NCBI RefSeq assembly: GCF_029024105.1
Contig: NZ_CP118963.1
Span: forward strand, 1,116,001 to 1,180,000
Direction: 5' to 3'
DNA length: 64,000 nucleotides
DNA from: Acinetobacter lwoffii
GTDB taxonomy: Bacteria > Pseudomonadota > Gammaproteobacteria > Pseudomonadales > Moraxellaceae
Below the pieces are notes generated by a model. That model was not told the DNA's origin, did not search any database, and saw only the letters and a program-made list of their open reading frames with translations. Of this stretch, positions 16,845 to 25,621 are shown in pieces (position 1 is the first letter of the stretch; every line of letters begins with the position of its first letter). A program made the translations under genes and the position numbers.

Positions 16845-18302
16845 ATGCAGCAACAAGTTTACCATAGCCGCGATCTACAAGCATGGGAGCAGCGCTGGTT
16901 TCAGCAGCAAAATAGTTCCTATGGTTTAATGCAACAAGTCGCCTGGGGGATTAGTCAGCGGCTGATCACCTTATTTTCCGAGCAAAAAATTAAAAAGATC
17001 GCTGTCTGCTGTGGTCCGGGCAATAATGCCGGTGATGGTTATCTCGTAGCCAAATATCTCAAACAGGCCGGTTTCCAAGTTGATATTTATGCGGCAGAGC
17101 TTGGCCCATCTCCAGATCTGGTCAAAGCGATTCAAGATGCCAAACAGGCTGACTTGCAGCCTTATTCGCATTTTGACTTTCAAACCGAATATGAGGCCTA
17201 TATCGATGCCTTATTCGGAATTGGTCTAAACCGTCAACTGGATTCTGACTGGCAAAATGTTATTCAAACGGTCAATCAGCAAACTGGACTCAAAATCTCG
17301 ATCGATATTCCGAGTGGACTGGATGCCAATACCGGTCAGCCTTTGCCAGTAGCGATCAAGGCTGACTATACTTTCACGGGTTTAGGGCTTAAGGCAGGAC
17401 TGTTTACCGGACAAGGCAAAGAATATGCGGGCAAGATCGAACTGATTTCTGCTATTCCAACAGACGCAGAACTTCAACCGATTGCCCAGCTTGCATCACA
17501 TCAGATTCAATTGCCCAAGCGTGAAGCCTTTGGTCATAAAGGCAGTTATGGTCATGTCTTGGTGATTGGTGGTCATGCCGATATGGGCGGAGCAGTGATC
17601 ATGGCGGCAGAGGCGGCCTTTGCTGCAGGAGCAGGTAAAGTCACCATCGTTTGTGATGCAAAACACCATACTGCGATTTTGTCACGTGCACCAAATGTCA
17701 TGCTGCGTGATATCAATCTTTTAACTCAGGAGCAACGCCAAGCATTGATTCAGCAGGTCGATGCAGTCTGTTTTGGCATGGGATTAGGTCGTGATTCTTG
17801 GTCAGAGCAACAATATACAGCTTGGTTTGAGCTGACTCAGCAATCTGATCTGGAGGTTGTTTTGGATGCGGATGCCTTATGGTTTCTGGCCAAGCAGCCT
17901 CAAGTTTTGAATTCCCAGACTTATGCCACACCACATCCAGGAGAAGCTGCAACTTTGCTAGCATGTAGCACTGCGGAAGTGGAAATGGATCGGATTGCAG
18001 CCATTCATGCCCTGCAACAAAAATATCAGGGACAGTGGGTGCTAAAAGGTTCAGGCAGCCTGATTCTGGAAGAAAGGCTTTACATCTGCAATGCCGGGAA
18101 TGCCGGTATGGGCACGGGCGGAATGGGGGATGTGCTGGCCGGCATGATTGCCAGTCTAAAGGCGCAATTTGCGCAAAAAATTTATTTGCATGAAATTGTG
18201 ACGCTGCATGCACTTGCAGGTGATGAACTGGCCAAAAATGGCGAACGCGGTTTACAGGCTCAAAATATGAAACATGCGATTTATCAGGTTGTGAATCGCT
18301 AA
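16845..18302 (+). CDS. nnr: Bifunctional NAD(P)H-hydrate epimerase/dehydratase
   Basis: A 485-residue fusion that repairs hydrated NADH and NADPH. The N-terminal YjeF_N epimerase domain (about 1-210) has CCGPGNNAGDGYLVAK and IDIPSGLDANTG. The C-terminal ADP-dependent dehydratase domain (about 225-480) has GSYGHVLVIGGHADMGGA, DADALWFL, TPHPGEAATLL and the ribokinase-like end GMGTGGMGDVLAG. Cytoplasmic. The overlapping order nnr-acyP on the plus strand suggests co-transcription. Confidence 0.96.
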   Translation: MQQQVYHSRDLQAWEQRWFQQQNSSYGLMQQVAWGISQRLITLFSEQKIKKIAVCCGPGNNAGDGYLVAKYLKQAGFQVDIYAAELGPSPDLVKAIQDAKQADLQPYSHFDFQTEYEAYIDALFGIGLNRQLDSDWQNVIQTVNQQTGLKISIDIPSGLDANTGQPLPVAIKADYTFTGLGLKAGLFTGQGKEYAGKIELISAIPTDAELQPIAQLASHQIQLPKREAFGHKGSYGHVLVIGGHADMGGAVIMAAEAAFAAGAGKVTIVCDAKHHTAILSRAPNVMLRDINLLTQEQRQALIQQVDAVCFGMGLGRDSWSEQQYTAWFELTQQSDLEVVLDADALWFLAKQPQVLNSQTYATPHPGEAATLLACSTAEVEMDRIAAIHALQQKYQGQWVLKGSGSLILEERLYICNAGNAGMGTGGMGDVLAGMIASLKAQFAQKIYLHEIVTLHALAGDELAKNGERGLQAQNMKHAIYQVVNR

Positions 18303-18312
18303 GGAGAATAGT

Positions 18313-18585
18313 GTGCCAGTCATCAAACTGAATATTTCAGGCCAAGTCCAAGGAGTCGGATACCGTTACTGGTTTGCCGAGCAGGCTCAAGCACTTGGGC
18401 TGAAAGGGCGTGTGCAGAACTTGAGTACGGGTGAAGTGGAGGCGGTTATTGTTGGAACAGATTCACAGCTTAGCGAAATGATTGCACGAAGTTGGCAAGG
18501 GCCTGCTCGTGCAACTGTACAAGCGATTATTCAGGAATATCTGAAATCCGATCTCGATGTTCAAGACTTTAGTATATTGCGTTAA
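18313..18585 (+). CDS. acyP: Acylphosphatase
   Basis: A 90-residue protein starting at a GTG with AAGGAG about six bases upstream. The family motifs VQGVGYRYW (catalytic Arg) and GRVQNLSTGEVEAV (catalytic Asn) are complete. It hydrolyses acyl phosphates such as acetyl or carbamoyl phosphate in the cytoplasm. It starts ten bases after nnr and its stop lies four bases from that of the convergent ruvC. Confidence 0.93.
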   Translation: MPVIKLNISGQVQGVGYRYWFAEQAQALGLKGRVQNLSTGEVEAVIVGTDSQLSEMIARSWQGPARATVQAIIQEYLKSDLDVQDFSILR

Positions 18586-18588
18586 ACC

Positions 18589-19134
18589 TTATCGACGACG
18601 GCTACTGACGCGACTCCGGCCGCGTGCCATACCACCCAACGCATTCAATACCGCCATTTTACTCATACTGCCTGAGGCGTGGGCATGACAAATAGCAGCA
18701 GCTAAAGCATCGGCGGCATCCTGCTGCGGTTTGATGCTGAGTTTTAGAATATTCATTACCATCATCTGCACCTGTTCTTTATCCGCAGCGCCATAACCCA
18801 CTACCGACTGCTTGATCTGGCGCGCAGTATATTCAGCGACTTTCAAATCCAGATTGACCAGTGCCGCAACAGCAGCACCACGGGCCTGACCGAGTTTTAA
18901 GGCAGAATCCGGATTTTGTGCCATAAAGACCTGTTCGACTGCAGCTTCAGTGGGACCATAAAATTTTACAATGCGCTCCACGCCGGCAAAGATCCGTTTT
19001 AAACGTTCAGGCATTTCTGTCGTTTCTGTTCTGATGGTGCCGGCATCAACAAAAGTCAGTTTGGAGCCGTCTTTTTCGATAATTCCGTAACCGGTTAAAC
19101 GAGAACCGGGGTCAATCCCAATAATTAATGACAT
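18589..19134 (-). CDS. ruvC: Crossover junction endodeoxyribonuclease RuvC
   Basis: A 181-residue resolvase that cuts Holliday junctions together with RuvAB. The acidic catalytic residues lie in IIGIDPGSRLTGYG, AAVEQVFMAQNPDSALKLGQARG and QDAADALAAAICH. The basic C-terminal tail GRSRVSSRRR is longer than the core domain. ruvA and ruvB are not adjacent. Confidence 0.97.
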   Translation of the reverse strand: MSLIIGIDPGSRLTGYGIIEKDGSKLTFVDAGTIRTETTEMPERLKRIFAGVERIVKFYGPTEAAVEQVFMAQNPDSALKLGQARGAAVAALVNLDLKVAEYTARQIKQSVVGYGAADKEQVQMMVMNILKLSIKPQQDAADALAAAICHAHASGSMSKMAVLNALGGMARGRSRVSSRRR

Positions 19135-19259
19135 GCCCGCACTTTAAAAATAGAATAATGCCCATATTGTTACATAAGCGTATCAAAAAAGCTTGATCCT
19201 GATGAAGCAGTTGATTCCAGCATCCTATTATTTATTTTACTGAGATTAGATTAATTTTC

Positions 19260-19826
19260 ATGAAATTATTTCTTATTATCCTTGCAGGCTTAATCCTAGA
19301 AGTATTTGTCTGGATTGGCGTGGGTGACCTCGTCGGGAGCATGTGGTACGTATTTTTCTGGTTTGTGGCCGCATTTTTTATTGGTATGAATATGATCCGT
19401 AAATACTCGGCCGGTGTAATGCCACAAATGCAGCAAATGCAGATGGGACAGATGAGTGCAGATCCTGCATTAACAGGAAATTTACCTAAAATTCTGGCAG
19501 GTTTCTTTCTGCTTATTCCTGGATTGATTACCGACGTATTGGCAGTATTGATGCTCATTCCAGCGGTTCAGCAGGTTTTTAAGGCTGCTATAATGAAAGC
19601 GATGATGAAACGTCAGCAACTCATGATGGAAAAAATGATGGGTGGCATGATGGGCGATATGGGTGGGGCACAAGGCCAGAACCCATTTGCCGAGATGATG
19701 CGTCAAATGCAGGATATGCAAAATCAGCAATCAGGTCGCGGTGATTCCACCATTATTGATGGTGAAGCACGTGAAGTGAGACCTGAGGCGAAAAAAATTG
19801 AAATGAAAGATATCAATCCAAAATAA
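19260..19826 (+). CDS. fxsA: FxsA-family membrane protein
   Basis: A 188-residue protein with the FxsA/PF04186 layout: helices at about residues 1-25 (LFLIILAGLILEVFVWIGVG) and 30-48, and a third after the conserved loop (KILAGFFLLIPGLITDVLAVLMLIP). FxsA was named for suppressing F-plasmid exclusion of phage T7; its normal role is unknown. The C-terminal third is a cytoplasmic Met/Gln-rich tail (MMKRQQLMMEKMMGGMMGD), which is unusual in composition. Confidence 0.88.
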   Translation: MKLFLIILAGLILEVFVWIGVGDLVGSMWYVFFWFVAAFFIGMNMIRKYSAGVMPQMQQMQMGQMSADPALTGNLPKILAGFFLLIPGLITDVLAVLMLIPAVQQVFKAAIMKAMMKRQQLMMEKMMGGMMGDMGGAQGQNPFAEMMRQMQDMQNQQSGRGDSTIIDGEAREVRPEAKKIEMKDINPK

Positions 19827-19854
19827 ATGTTTTATTTAAAAAACTCTATTTAAG

Positions 19855-19878
19855 CCGAATCTGATGATTCGGTTTTTT
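19855..19878 (+). terminator. Intrinsic terminator after fxsA
   Basis: CCGAATC pairs with GATTCGG across TGAT, followed by six T. Confidence 0.85.
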
Positions 19879-19943
19879 ATTGGAGCTTTCTAATCTCTTT
19901 GAACAAACGTTATAATATATTTTTATAAATTTACCTTATTTTA

Positions 19944-20582
19944 ATGTCTCTGCTTTTTACGATCTGTCTCCTGCATTTTGTTGCTCAACTCAGTCCCGGT
20001 CCCGATATTTTGCTCATTGCCAAAAGTGCCGCATCTACCACACGCCAGAATGCCTTGAAAATTATTGCAGGGATCTCTGCCGGTATTGTGGTTTGGGTAG
20101 TACTGACACTTGCGGGTTTTACTGTGTTAATTGACCAGTTTCCATGGGTCCAGCACGCCTTAATGCTTTTGGGTGGCATATTCTTGGCTAAAATGGGATG
20201 GGCCATGTTAAAGGGTGGTGTGCATAGCTTTAAAAATAGACATCAGACTGACGACGATACAAATGGACAGGTGCAAGCTAAAAACTATTTTATGTTGGGC
20301 TTATGGACCAACCTTTCTAATCCTAAAACACTGATCTATTTTAGTAGCGTATTTTCACTGGCCTTGAGTTCGTCTGCTTCCGATTATTTGAAAACACAGT
20401 TGGCTGTGATTATTCCCTTGCAGACCTTTATTACGTTTGCTTTATTGATGATGCTGATTTCCCAACCAAAAATTAAAACCTTGTACCAGCGTTCGGGGAG
20501 TTATATTGATATGATTTCAGGCGGACTATTTCTGCTATTTGCATTGTGGTTATGGTATGACGCACTTATTCTGATGAATTAA
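19944..20582 (+). CDS. LysE/RhtB-family amino acid exporter
   Basis: A 212-residue membrane protein with six predicted helices and the family signature near the N-terminus (LSPGPDILLIAKSAA). It probably exports an amino acid or homoserine lactone-like compound; substrate is not predictable. It is monocistronic and its 3' end overlaps by 17 bases with a convergent small gene. Confidence 0.9.
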   Translation: MSLLFTICLLHFVAQLSPGPDILLIAKSAASTTRQNALKIIAGISAGIVVWVVLTLAGFTVLIDQFPWVQHALMLLGGIFLAKMGWAMLKGGVHSFKNRHQTDDDTNGQVQAKNYFMLGLWTNLSNPKTLIYFSSVFSLALSSSASDYLKTQLAVIIPLQTFITFALLMMLISQPKIKTLYQRSGSYIDMISGGLFLLFALWLWYDALILMN

Positions 20583-20772
20583 GTGGTATATCTTCATTTA
20601 ATGCTGGAGATATTGGTGAGGTCTGGGCAGGAGAGGCTAAATTGTCTGGTGTTTTAACTGCCATTTGATAACGATTAGGCTTTAAAGTGGTTTCAGTATT
20701 TTCAGAGCCTTGATAGCTGCGGCTACGGTTGGCGCGCTCACGCAATCCACCTTTTTTAATTAACTGAACCAT
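20566..20772 (-). CDS. Hypothetical 68-residue hydrophilic protein
   Basis: From ATG 20772 (GAGAG about nine bases upstream) the frame encodes MVQLIKKGGLRERANRSRSY, then a Pro/Ser/Thr-rich stretch ending NEDIPLNSSE. The N-terminus is basic and the C-terminus acidic and probably disordered. No domain is recognised. The 17-base overlap with the lysE-type gene is compatible with convergent genes. Moderately supported as coding. Confidence 0.45.
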   Translation of the reverse strand: MVQLIKKGGLRERANRSRSYQGSENTETTLKPNRYQMAVKTPDNLASPAQTSPISPALNEDIPLNSSE

Positions 20773-20870
20773 GGTACATCTCTCATTCAAATCCACAGCT
20801 ATTGTAAATCAAATCTGGATTTGATGAGGCTATTTTCCGCATAGCTATCTGAATTATTCAAGATTAATAA

Positions 20871-20898
20871 AAAGACCTGTTTGAACCAACAGGTCTTT
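20871..20898. terminator. Terminator downstream of the zinc-ribbon membrane protein
   Basis: AAAGACCTGTT pairs with AACAGGTCTTT across TGAACC, with a T run on the minus strand that suits the gene at 20917. Confidence 0.8.
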
Positions 20899-20916
20899 AC
20901 TGTCAGATGAATAAAT

Positions 20917-21162
20917 TTAGCGAAGTCTTTTATCTTCTTCTTTTAAAACATCCAATAATGAGTGTTGTACAGGAACTTCTTGTTGTGACTGCACATACAA
21001 ATGCACCACTTTAAACACAATTGCTGTAACGAGGCAGGCTACTAGACACAAAACCCAAAAACCAAAAGGGCTGCGGATATGATGTGAGCCGCAGTTTGAG
21101 CATGATTTTTCTGTAGAGTCGACTACTTTTTCACAGCAGGCACAATGATATTGATACTGCAT
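20917..21162 (-). CDS. Small zinc-ribbon membrane protein
   Basis: An 81-residue protein. The N-terminal part has two CxxC pairs (YHCACCEKVVD and SCSNCGSHHIRSP), which predicts a rubredoxin-type zinc ribbon. One transmembrane helix follows (FWVLCLVACLVTAIVFKVV), then a charged C-terminal tail (LLDVLKEEDKRLR). GGGAGAAG lies just upstream of the start. The ribbon faces the cytoplasm if the positive-inside rule holds. Function unknown. Confidence 0.75.
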   Translation of the reverse strand: MQYQYHCACCEKVVDSTEKSCSNCGSHHIRSPFGFWVLCLVACLVTAIVFKVVHLYVQSQQEVPVQHSLLDVLKEEDKRLR

Positions 21163-21396
21163 TTTTCTTCTCCCAGGATGTTATCCTTTTTATTCTTCGA
21201 TCATGAAAGATGATTTGTTGCTCTATCATAGGAGAGCTTTTCTAGGCTGACAAGACGAGATTGCCGACAATTACATAGTATCTATATAGGATAAAAATTA
21301 ATTACATGACTAAGATCATATCAAGAAAATGATTAAATGATTCATTATTTGAAAATATAGTTGAATCTAAAAAGATAATGACAACATCAATTAAAA

Positions 21397-21424
21397 ATAA
21401 AGCCCGCATCAAGCGGGCTTTATT
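21397..21424. terminator. Intrinsic terminator after ahpF
   Basis: AAAGCCCGC (21399-21407) pairs with GCGGGCTTT (21413-21421) across ATCAA, 17 bases past the ahpF stop. Confidence 0.8.
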
Positions 21425-21440
21425 TGAGCTAGTCTAAAAC

Positions 21441-23006
21441 TTACTGCCCTGAACGGATGATGTAATCAAAAGCAGACAAGGATGCCTTGGCACCTTCACC
21501 GGTCGCGATGATGATCTGCTTGTACGGCACTGTGGTACAGTCACCTGCTGCAAACACCCCTTTCACATTGGTTTCGTTGCGGTCGTTAATCACGATCTCG
21601 CCACGGTTGGTTAGCTCAACTGGGGTTTCTTTCAAGAAGTCCGTATTTGGCAACAAACCGATCTGCACGAAGATTCCTGCCAGCTCAACCACATGCTCTT
21701 CATCTGTGGCACGGTCTTTGTATTTCAGACCCGTCACCTGTGCACCATCACCCAGTACTTCAGTCGACAAGGCATTCTTGATCACGGTGGTGTTTGGCAG
21801 ACTGTTGAGTTTGTCTTGCAGCACCTGATCCGCACGTAGTTTGGTATCAAACTCGACCAGCGTGACATGCTCTACAATCCCTGCCAGGTCAATCGCAGCT
21901 TCGACACCCGAGTTACCGCCACCAATCACAGCGACACGTTTGCCTTTGAACAGAGGACCATCACAGTGCGGGCAATATGCCACACCACGGGTTTTGTATT
22001 CCTGCTCACCTGGAACGTTCATCTCTCTCCAGCGTGCACCGGTCGACAGAATCACGGTTTTAGATTCCAGTTTGGCACCATTCTCTAAGGTCACTTCCAC
22101 CAGACCATTGGCAGTTTCATCTGCACCTTTGATGTTGGATACCCGTTGCAGGTTCATGATGTCAACCCCGTATTCACGCACGTGGGCTTCCATCTCGGCT
22201 GCAAATTTAGGACCTTGAGTTTTCTGTACAGACGTGAAGTTTTCAATATCCATGGTATCCATGACCTGACCGCCCATGCGTTCAGCCACGATCCCGGTTT
22301 TAATGCCTTTGCGTGCTGCATAGATCGCAGAAGTATTCCCTGCAGGTCCACCACCGATCACCAGGACATCAAAGGCATCTTTGGCATTCAGCTTTTCCGC
22401 ATCTTTGGCAGCGGTATTGCTATCCAGCTTGGCAATGATTTCTTCCAGTGTCATACGACCCTGACCGATATGCTGGTTGTCCTGGAATACCATCGGCACC
22501 GCCATGATTTTGCGTTCTTCGACTTCGTCCTGGAAGAAAGCCCCATCAATCATGGTGGCAGTAGTGCCCGGGTTATAGATGGCAATCAGGTTGAGTGCCT
22601 GAACCACATCCGGACAGTTATGGCAGCTTAACGATACGAACACGTCAAAATTAGATTGAACACCCAGGCTCTTGATATTCGCCAGAACTTCATCCGAGAC
22701 TTTCGGTGCATAACCGGAAGTTTGCAGCAATGCCAGGATCAGCGAAGTGAACTCATGGCCCATTGGCAAGCCTGCAAAGAACACGCGTGGCTGTTCACCG
22801 GCCTTGGCAATACCAAAACTTGGCACACGTTTGTTGCTGCCATCAAAACGGGTAGTCACCTGATCAGAAAGTGCCGCAATCTCTTCGACCAGTTCCTTGA
22901 TCTTGTCTGACTTGTCAGAGCCATCAAGGGTAGCCACCAGTTCAATCGGGCCTTCCAAACGTTCTAATAGGGTTTTAAGTTGAGCTGAAGTATTTTGGTC
23001 TAACAT
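21441..23006 (-). CDS. ahpF: Alkyl hydroperoxide reductase subunit F
   Basis: The ATG at 23006 (GGAG ten bases upstream) gives MLDQNTSAQLKTLL and 521 residues, the family length. The N-terminal tandem thioredoxin-like domain carries the CHNC redox pair. The FAD-binding block is VIGGGPAGNTSAIYAARKG, the second redox pair is YCPHCDG, and the pyridine-nucleotide block is VAVIGGGNSGVEAAIDLAG. AhpF passes electrons from NADH to AhpC, which lies about 1.6 kb away on the same strand but in a separate unit. No OxyR site was identified with confidence. Confidence 0.97.
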   Translation of the reverse strand: MLDQNTSAQLKTLLERLEGPIELVATLDGSDKSDKIKELVEEIAALSDQVTTRFDGSNKRVPSFGIAKAGEQPRVFFAGLPMGHEFTSLILALLQTSGYAPKVSDEVLANIKSLGVQSNFDVFVSLSCHNCPDVVQALNLIAIYNPGTTATMIDGAFFQDEVEERKIMAVPMVFQDNQHIGQGRMTLEEIIAKLDSNTAAKDAEKLNAKDAFDVLVIGGGPAGNTSAIYAARKGIKTGIVAERMGGQVMDTMDIENFTSVQKTQGPKFAAEMEAHVREYGVDIMNLQRVSNIKGADETANGLVEVTLENGAKLESKTVILSTGARWREMNVPGEQEYKTRGVAYCPHCDGPLFKGKRVAVIGGGNSGVEAAIDLAGIVEHVTLVEFDTKLRADQVLQDKLNSLPNTTVIKNALSTEVLGDGAQVTGLKYKDRATDEEHVVELAGIFVQIGLLPNTDFLKETPVELTNRGEIVINDRNETNVKGVFAAGDCTTVPYKQIIIATGEGAKASLSAFDYIIRSGQ

Positions 23007-23239
23007 TGCTAACGTCTCCAAAGGAGTAAATGTTTATTTGATAACAGGATATTAAATGAATTGAATAAATAGGTAAAACAGTTTGTTTTTATTTTATTGA
23101 TCGGATTTACAGATTTATTAAAAAATTCATCATTAATTTCAAAGTTCTATATGGGGGCGAAAGATTAATTTTCAAGTAGTTTAGAGCAAGAATAAGGATT
23201 TTCAGCTAAGATTAAAACAAGATATTTGAGACTCGAATG

Positions 23240-23458
23240 ATGGAATTACAACGCGGTATTTATCAACATTATAAGGGACAGCTTTATCAGGTGTTTAATG
23301 TCGCCACGCACAGTGAAACTGAAGAAAAGCTAGTGGTTTATCAATGTCTCTACGGTGATTATTCAATTTGGGTACGTCCTTTAACGATGTTCACTGAAAC
23401 CATTACCACCAACGATGATCGTGAAGTGGAGCGTTTTAAATTGATTCAGGCACTTTAA
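23240..23458 (+). CDS. DUF1653-family protein
   Basis: A 72-residue protein with the family pattern RGIYQHYKGQLYQV, then VVYQCLYGDYSIWVRPLTMF. The domain is a small beta-fold of unknown function, common in proteobacteria. The next gene begins about 22 bases after the stop, so the two may be co-transcribed. The ATG at 23237 is one codon earlier and equally possible. Confidence 0.85.
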   Translation: MELQRGIYQHYKGQLYQVFNVATHSETEEKLVVYQCLYGDYSIWVRPLTMFTETITTNDDREVERFKLIQAL

Positions 23459-23482
23459 GCCCAACAGACTCAGGGAAGAGTG

Positions 23483-24073
23483 ATGCAAAACTCAGATGAA
23501 TTTGAAATATTCATGCAAGAATTATATGAAAAATTTCATAGGCATGATCTTAAGCAGGCAGATCGCCTGCACCGATACCGGAATATAGAGCCAGAATCCG
23601 GTCAATTTTTGTCTATGCTGATTCGTGCACAACAATCGAAAAATATTCTGGAAATTGGCACCTCTACTGGTCATTCCACCTTATGGCTGGCAGAAGCGGC
23701 TCGGCAGACTCAAGCCATGATTACAACACTTGAAGTTGATGCAGAACGGGTTACTCAGGCAAAGCAATATGCGACAGAAATAGATCTTGCAGATTTAATC
23801 AATTTTAAAGTAATTGATGCTCAGGTTTATCTGGAGGCAGAACAGGAAATATTTGATTTTATCCTGTTAGATGCTGAACGAGATGCTTATGTCAGTTACT
23901 GGCCACATTTGAGTCGATTACTTAAAGCAAAGGGCGGGTTACTGGTGGTCGATAATGTCATTTCACATGCAGCAGAAGTCGAAGAGTTTATTGCCTTAAT
24001 TCAGCAAGACCCACGTTTTATCATGAGTATTGTACCCATAGGCGCAGTTTTGCTGATGCTGGGATTTCGTTAA
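23483..24073 (+). CDS. O-methyltransferase family protein (class I, SAM-dependent)
   Basis: The ATG at 23483 has AGGGAAGAG upstream. The 196-residue product matches the COMT/CCoAMT-like family: the SAM-binding motif ILEIGTSTGHSTLWLAEAA, the acidic loop TTLEVDAERV, and a metal-binding region FDFILLDAERDAYVSYW with LLVVDNVISHA. Cytoplasmic; the methyl acceptor is unknown. Confidence 0.88.
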   Translation: MQNSDEFEIFMQELYEKFHRHDLKQADRLHRYRNIEPESGQFLSMLIRAQQSKNILEIGTSTGHSTLWLAEAARQTQAMITTLEVDAERVTQAKQYATEIDLADLINFKVIDAQVYLEAEQEIFDFILLDAERDAYVSYWPHLSRLLKAKGGLLVVDNVISHAAEVEEFIALIQQDPRFIMSIVPIGAVLLMLGFR

Positions 24074-24084
24074 ATGGATTCACT

Positions 24085-24291
24085 TCAATCCATGCAAATT
24101 TTATTAAAATGTAAATTATATTCGAGATACTTTTCTACGAATGCGGCTTTGTCTTGGCGTCTTAACAGGTTGTCATAAATAAATTCAGGTACGGGATGAT
24201 ACAGCTCGGCATGACCATTACTGTATACAATTTTCAGGTGGCGGCTTGAGGGATTGTATTTCCAAGAAATCACGGTAAGCAGTTTTTGCAT
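24085..24291 (-). CDS. KTSC-domain protein
   Basis: GGAGG lies about nine bases upstream of ATG 24291. The 68-residue protein shows the KTSC domain pattern (SWKYNPSSRHLKIVYSNG, then YHPVPEFIYDNLLRR and FVEKYLEYN). The domain is small, often fused to tRNA synthetases or found alone, and thought to bind nucleic acid; this is not established. Converges on the methyltransferase gene. Confidence 0.75.
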   Translation of the reverse strand: MQKLLTVISWKYNPSSRHLKIVYSNGHAELYHPVPEFIYDNLLRRQDKAAFVEKYLEYNLHFNKICMD

Positions 24292-24533
24292 ATGCGTTCC
24301 TCCACTGAATATTTCTTATCTTATCATTTGAACTTATGCCATATGGCTCTGCAGATGTATAGCTCAATTGTAAGAATCGGTAAGGATTATGAGAAAGCGA
24401 AGCAAAAGATATGCCTGAATTTTTATATGATGGATCAAGAAAGAAATAGGACTGCAATATTTAAAGTCCTAACAAAATAATTTAAAAAAATAAAATCCAG
24501 TATTGCACTGACATAAAAGTTCAAACCATAAAA

Positions 24534-24560
24534 AACCACGCTAAAAAGCGTGGTTTTTTT
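24534..24560. terminator. Terminator after ahpC
   Basis: ACCACGCT pairs with AGCGTGGT across AAAA, with T runs on both strands. It lies about 25 bases beyond the ahpC stop. The 240 bases to its left hold no gene I can support. Confidence 0.85.
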
Positions 24561-24583
24561 GAATCAGTTCAATCTAATTAAAA

Positions 24584-25147
24584 TTAGATTTTACCCACTA
24601 GGTCGATTGAAGGAGCAAGAGTTGCATCGCCTTCTTTCCATTTAGCTGGGCAAACTTCGCCTGGGTGAGCGTGTACATACTGAGCTGCTTTAACTTTACG
24701 AAGAAGTTCTTGAGCGTCACGGCCGATACCACCAGCGTTGATTTCAACGATTTGGATTTTACCTTCTGGATCGATCACGAAAGTACCACGATCAGCAAGG
24801 CCGTCAGCTTCGATTAATACGTCAAAGTTTTTAGCAAGAGTCCAGTTTGCATCACCAACCATTACATACTGGATTTTTTTGATTTCTTCTGAAGAATCGT
24901 GCCAAGCTTTGTGAGTGAAATGCGTGTCAGTAGAAACTGAGTAGATTTCAACGCCTAGTTTTTGGAATTCAGCGTAGTTGTCAGCAAGGTCACCAAGTTC
25001 AGTCGGGCAAACGAAAGTGAAGTCAGCTGGGTAGAAGAATACAACAGACCATTTGCCTTTCAGGTCAGCTTCAGTAACTTCAATGAATTTGCCGTTTTGG
25101 AATGCAGTTGCTTTAAATGGTTTAACTTCAGTATTAATTAAGCTCAT
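24584..25147 (-). CDS. ahpC: Alkyl hydroperoxide reductase subunit C (typical 2-Cys peroxiredoxin)
   Basis: The ATG at 25147 gives MSLINTEVKPFKATAF and the standard 187 residues; an upstream start would add four. The peroxidatic Cys is in FTFVCPTELGDL and the resolving Cys in GEVCPAKWKEG. The enzyme reduces hydrogen peroxide and organic peroxides, using AhpF as its reductase. Transcribed alone from the minus strand. Confidence 0.97.
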   Translation of the reverse strand: MSLINTEVKPFKATAFQNGKFIEVTEADLKGKWSVVFFYPADFTFVCPTELGDLADNYAEFQKLGVEIYSVSTDTHFTHKAWHDSSEEIKKIQYVMVGDANWTLAKNFDVLIEADGLADRGTFVIDPEGKIQIVEINAGGIGRDAQELLRKVKAAQYVHAHPGEVCPAKWKEGDATLAPSIDLVGKI

Positions 25148-25159
25148 CATTGTCTCCAT

Positions 25160-25621
25160 GATTGAGGTAGTCTTTGATTTTGAATAAGAGTATCGAAATT
25201 TTGGTTGATGCTAAAATGGTATTTTTACATTACAAACATCGGAAAAACCGAATTAAGTAAAAACGCGCCACTTTGGCAAAATCGCTTTGTTCATTGAGCA
25301 GCATCAAGATGATGGCCTGATGACAAAATTATCTCTTTTTCCTCGTGCTAGCAAACATGATGTTGAAACCAAAAAATTCAAGGGTCAATTCGGAAAAAAG
25401 CATAATTTCCACAAAATAATTTAAATATCAATTCCAAACTTGGACTTATGATTAAATCTAATCAGGGAAACTCATGCGTGTCATTTAGATATTTTGACAG
25501 GTTTATAGTGCGGAATTGAGAGAAATCAGGCAGCCAAAGCCAATTTGTCCGGCACTTAACAGAACTACGACTATCTGAAATCTAATGAACCAAGTAAAAT
25601 AAACCTTTCCGGTTTTTTGAT
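25160..25621. other. Intergenic region between ahpC and hrpA
   Basis: About 460 bases separating divergent ahpC and hrpA. It must hold both promoters, but I cannot place them or an OxyR site with confidence. A 34-codon frame starting at 25319 has no ribosome binding site and is not called. Confidence 0.5.

Noticed and set aside
21487..22631. Several 70-160-codon plus-strand frames inside ahpF
   Set aside because: Shadows of ahpF in other frames without start signals.
24286..24480. 64-codon plus-strand frame over the KTSC gene start
   Set aside because: No binding site and it overlaps the start of a better supported gene.
25319..25423. A 34-codon frame between ahpC and hrpA
   Set aside because: No ribosome binding site and no recognisable feature.
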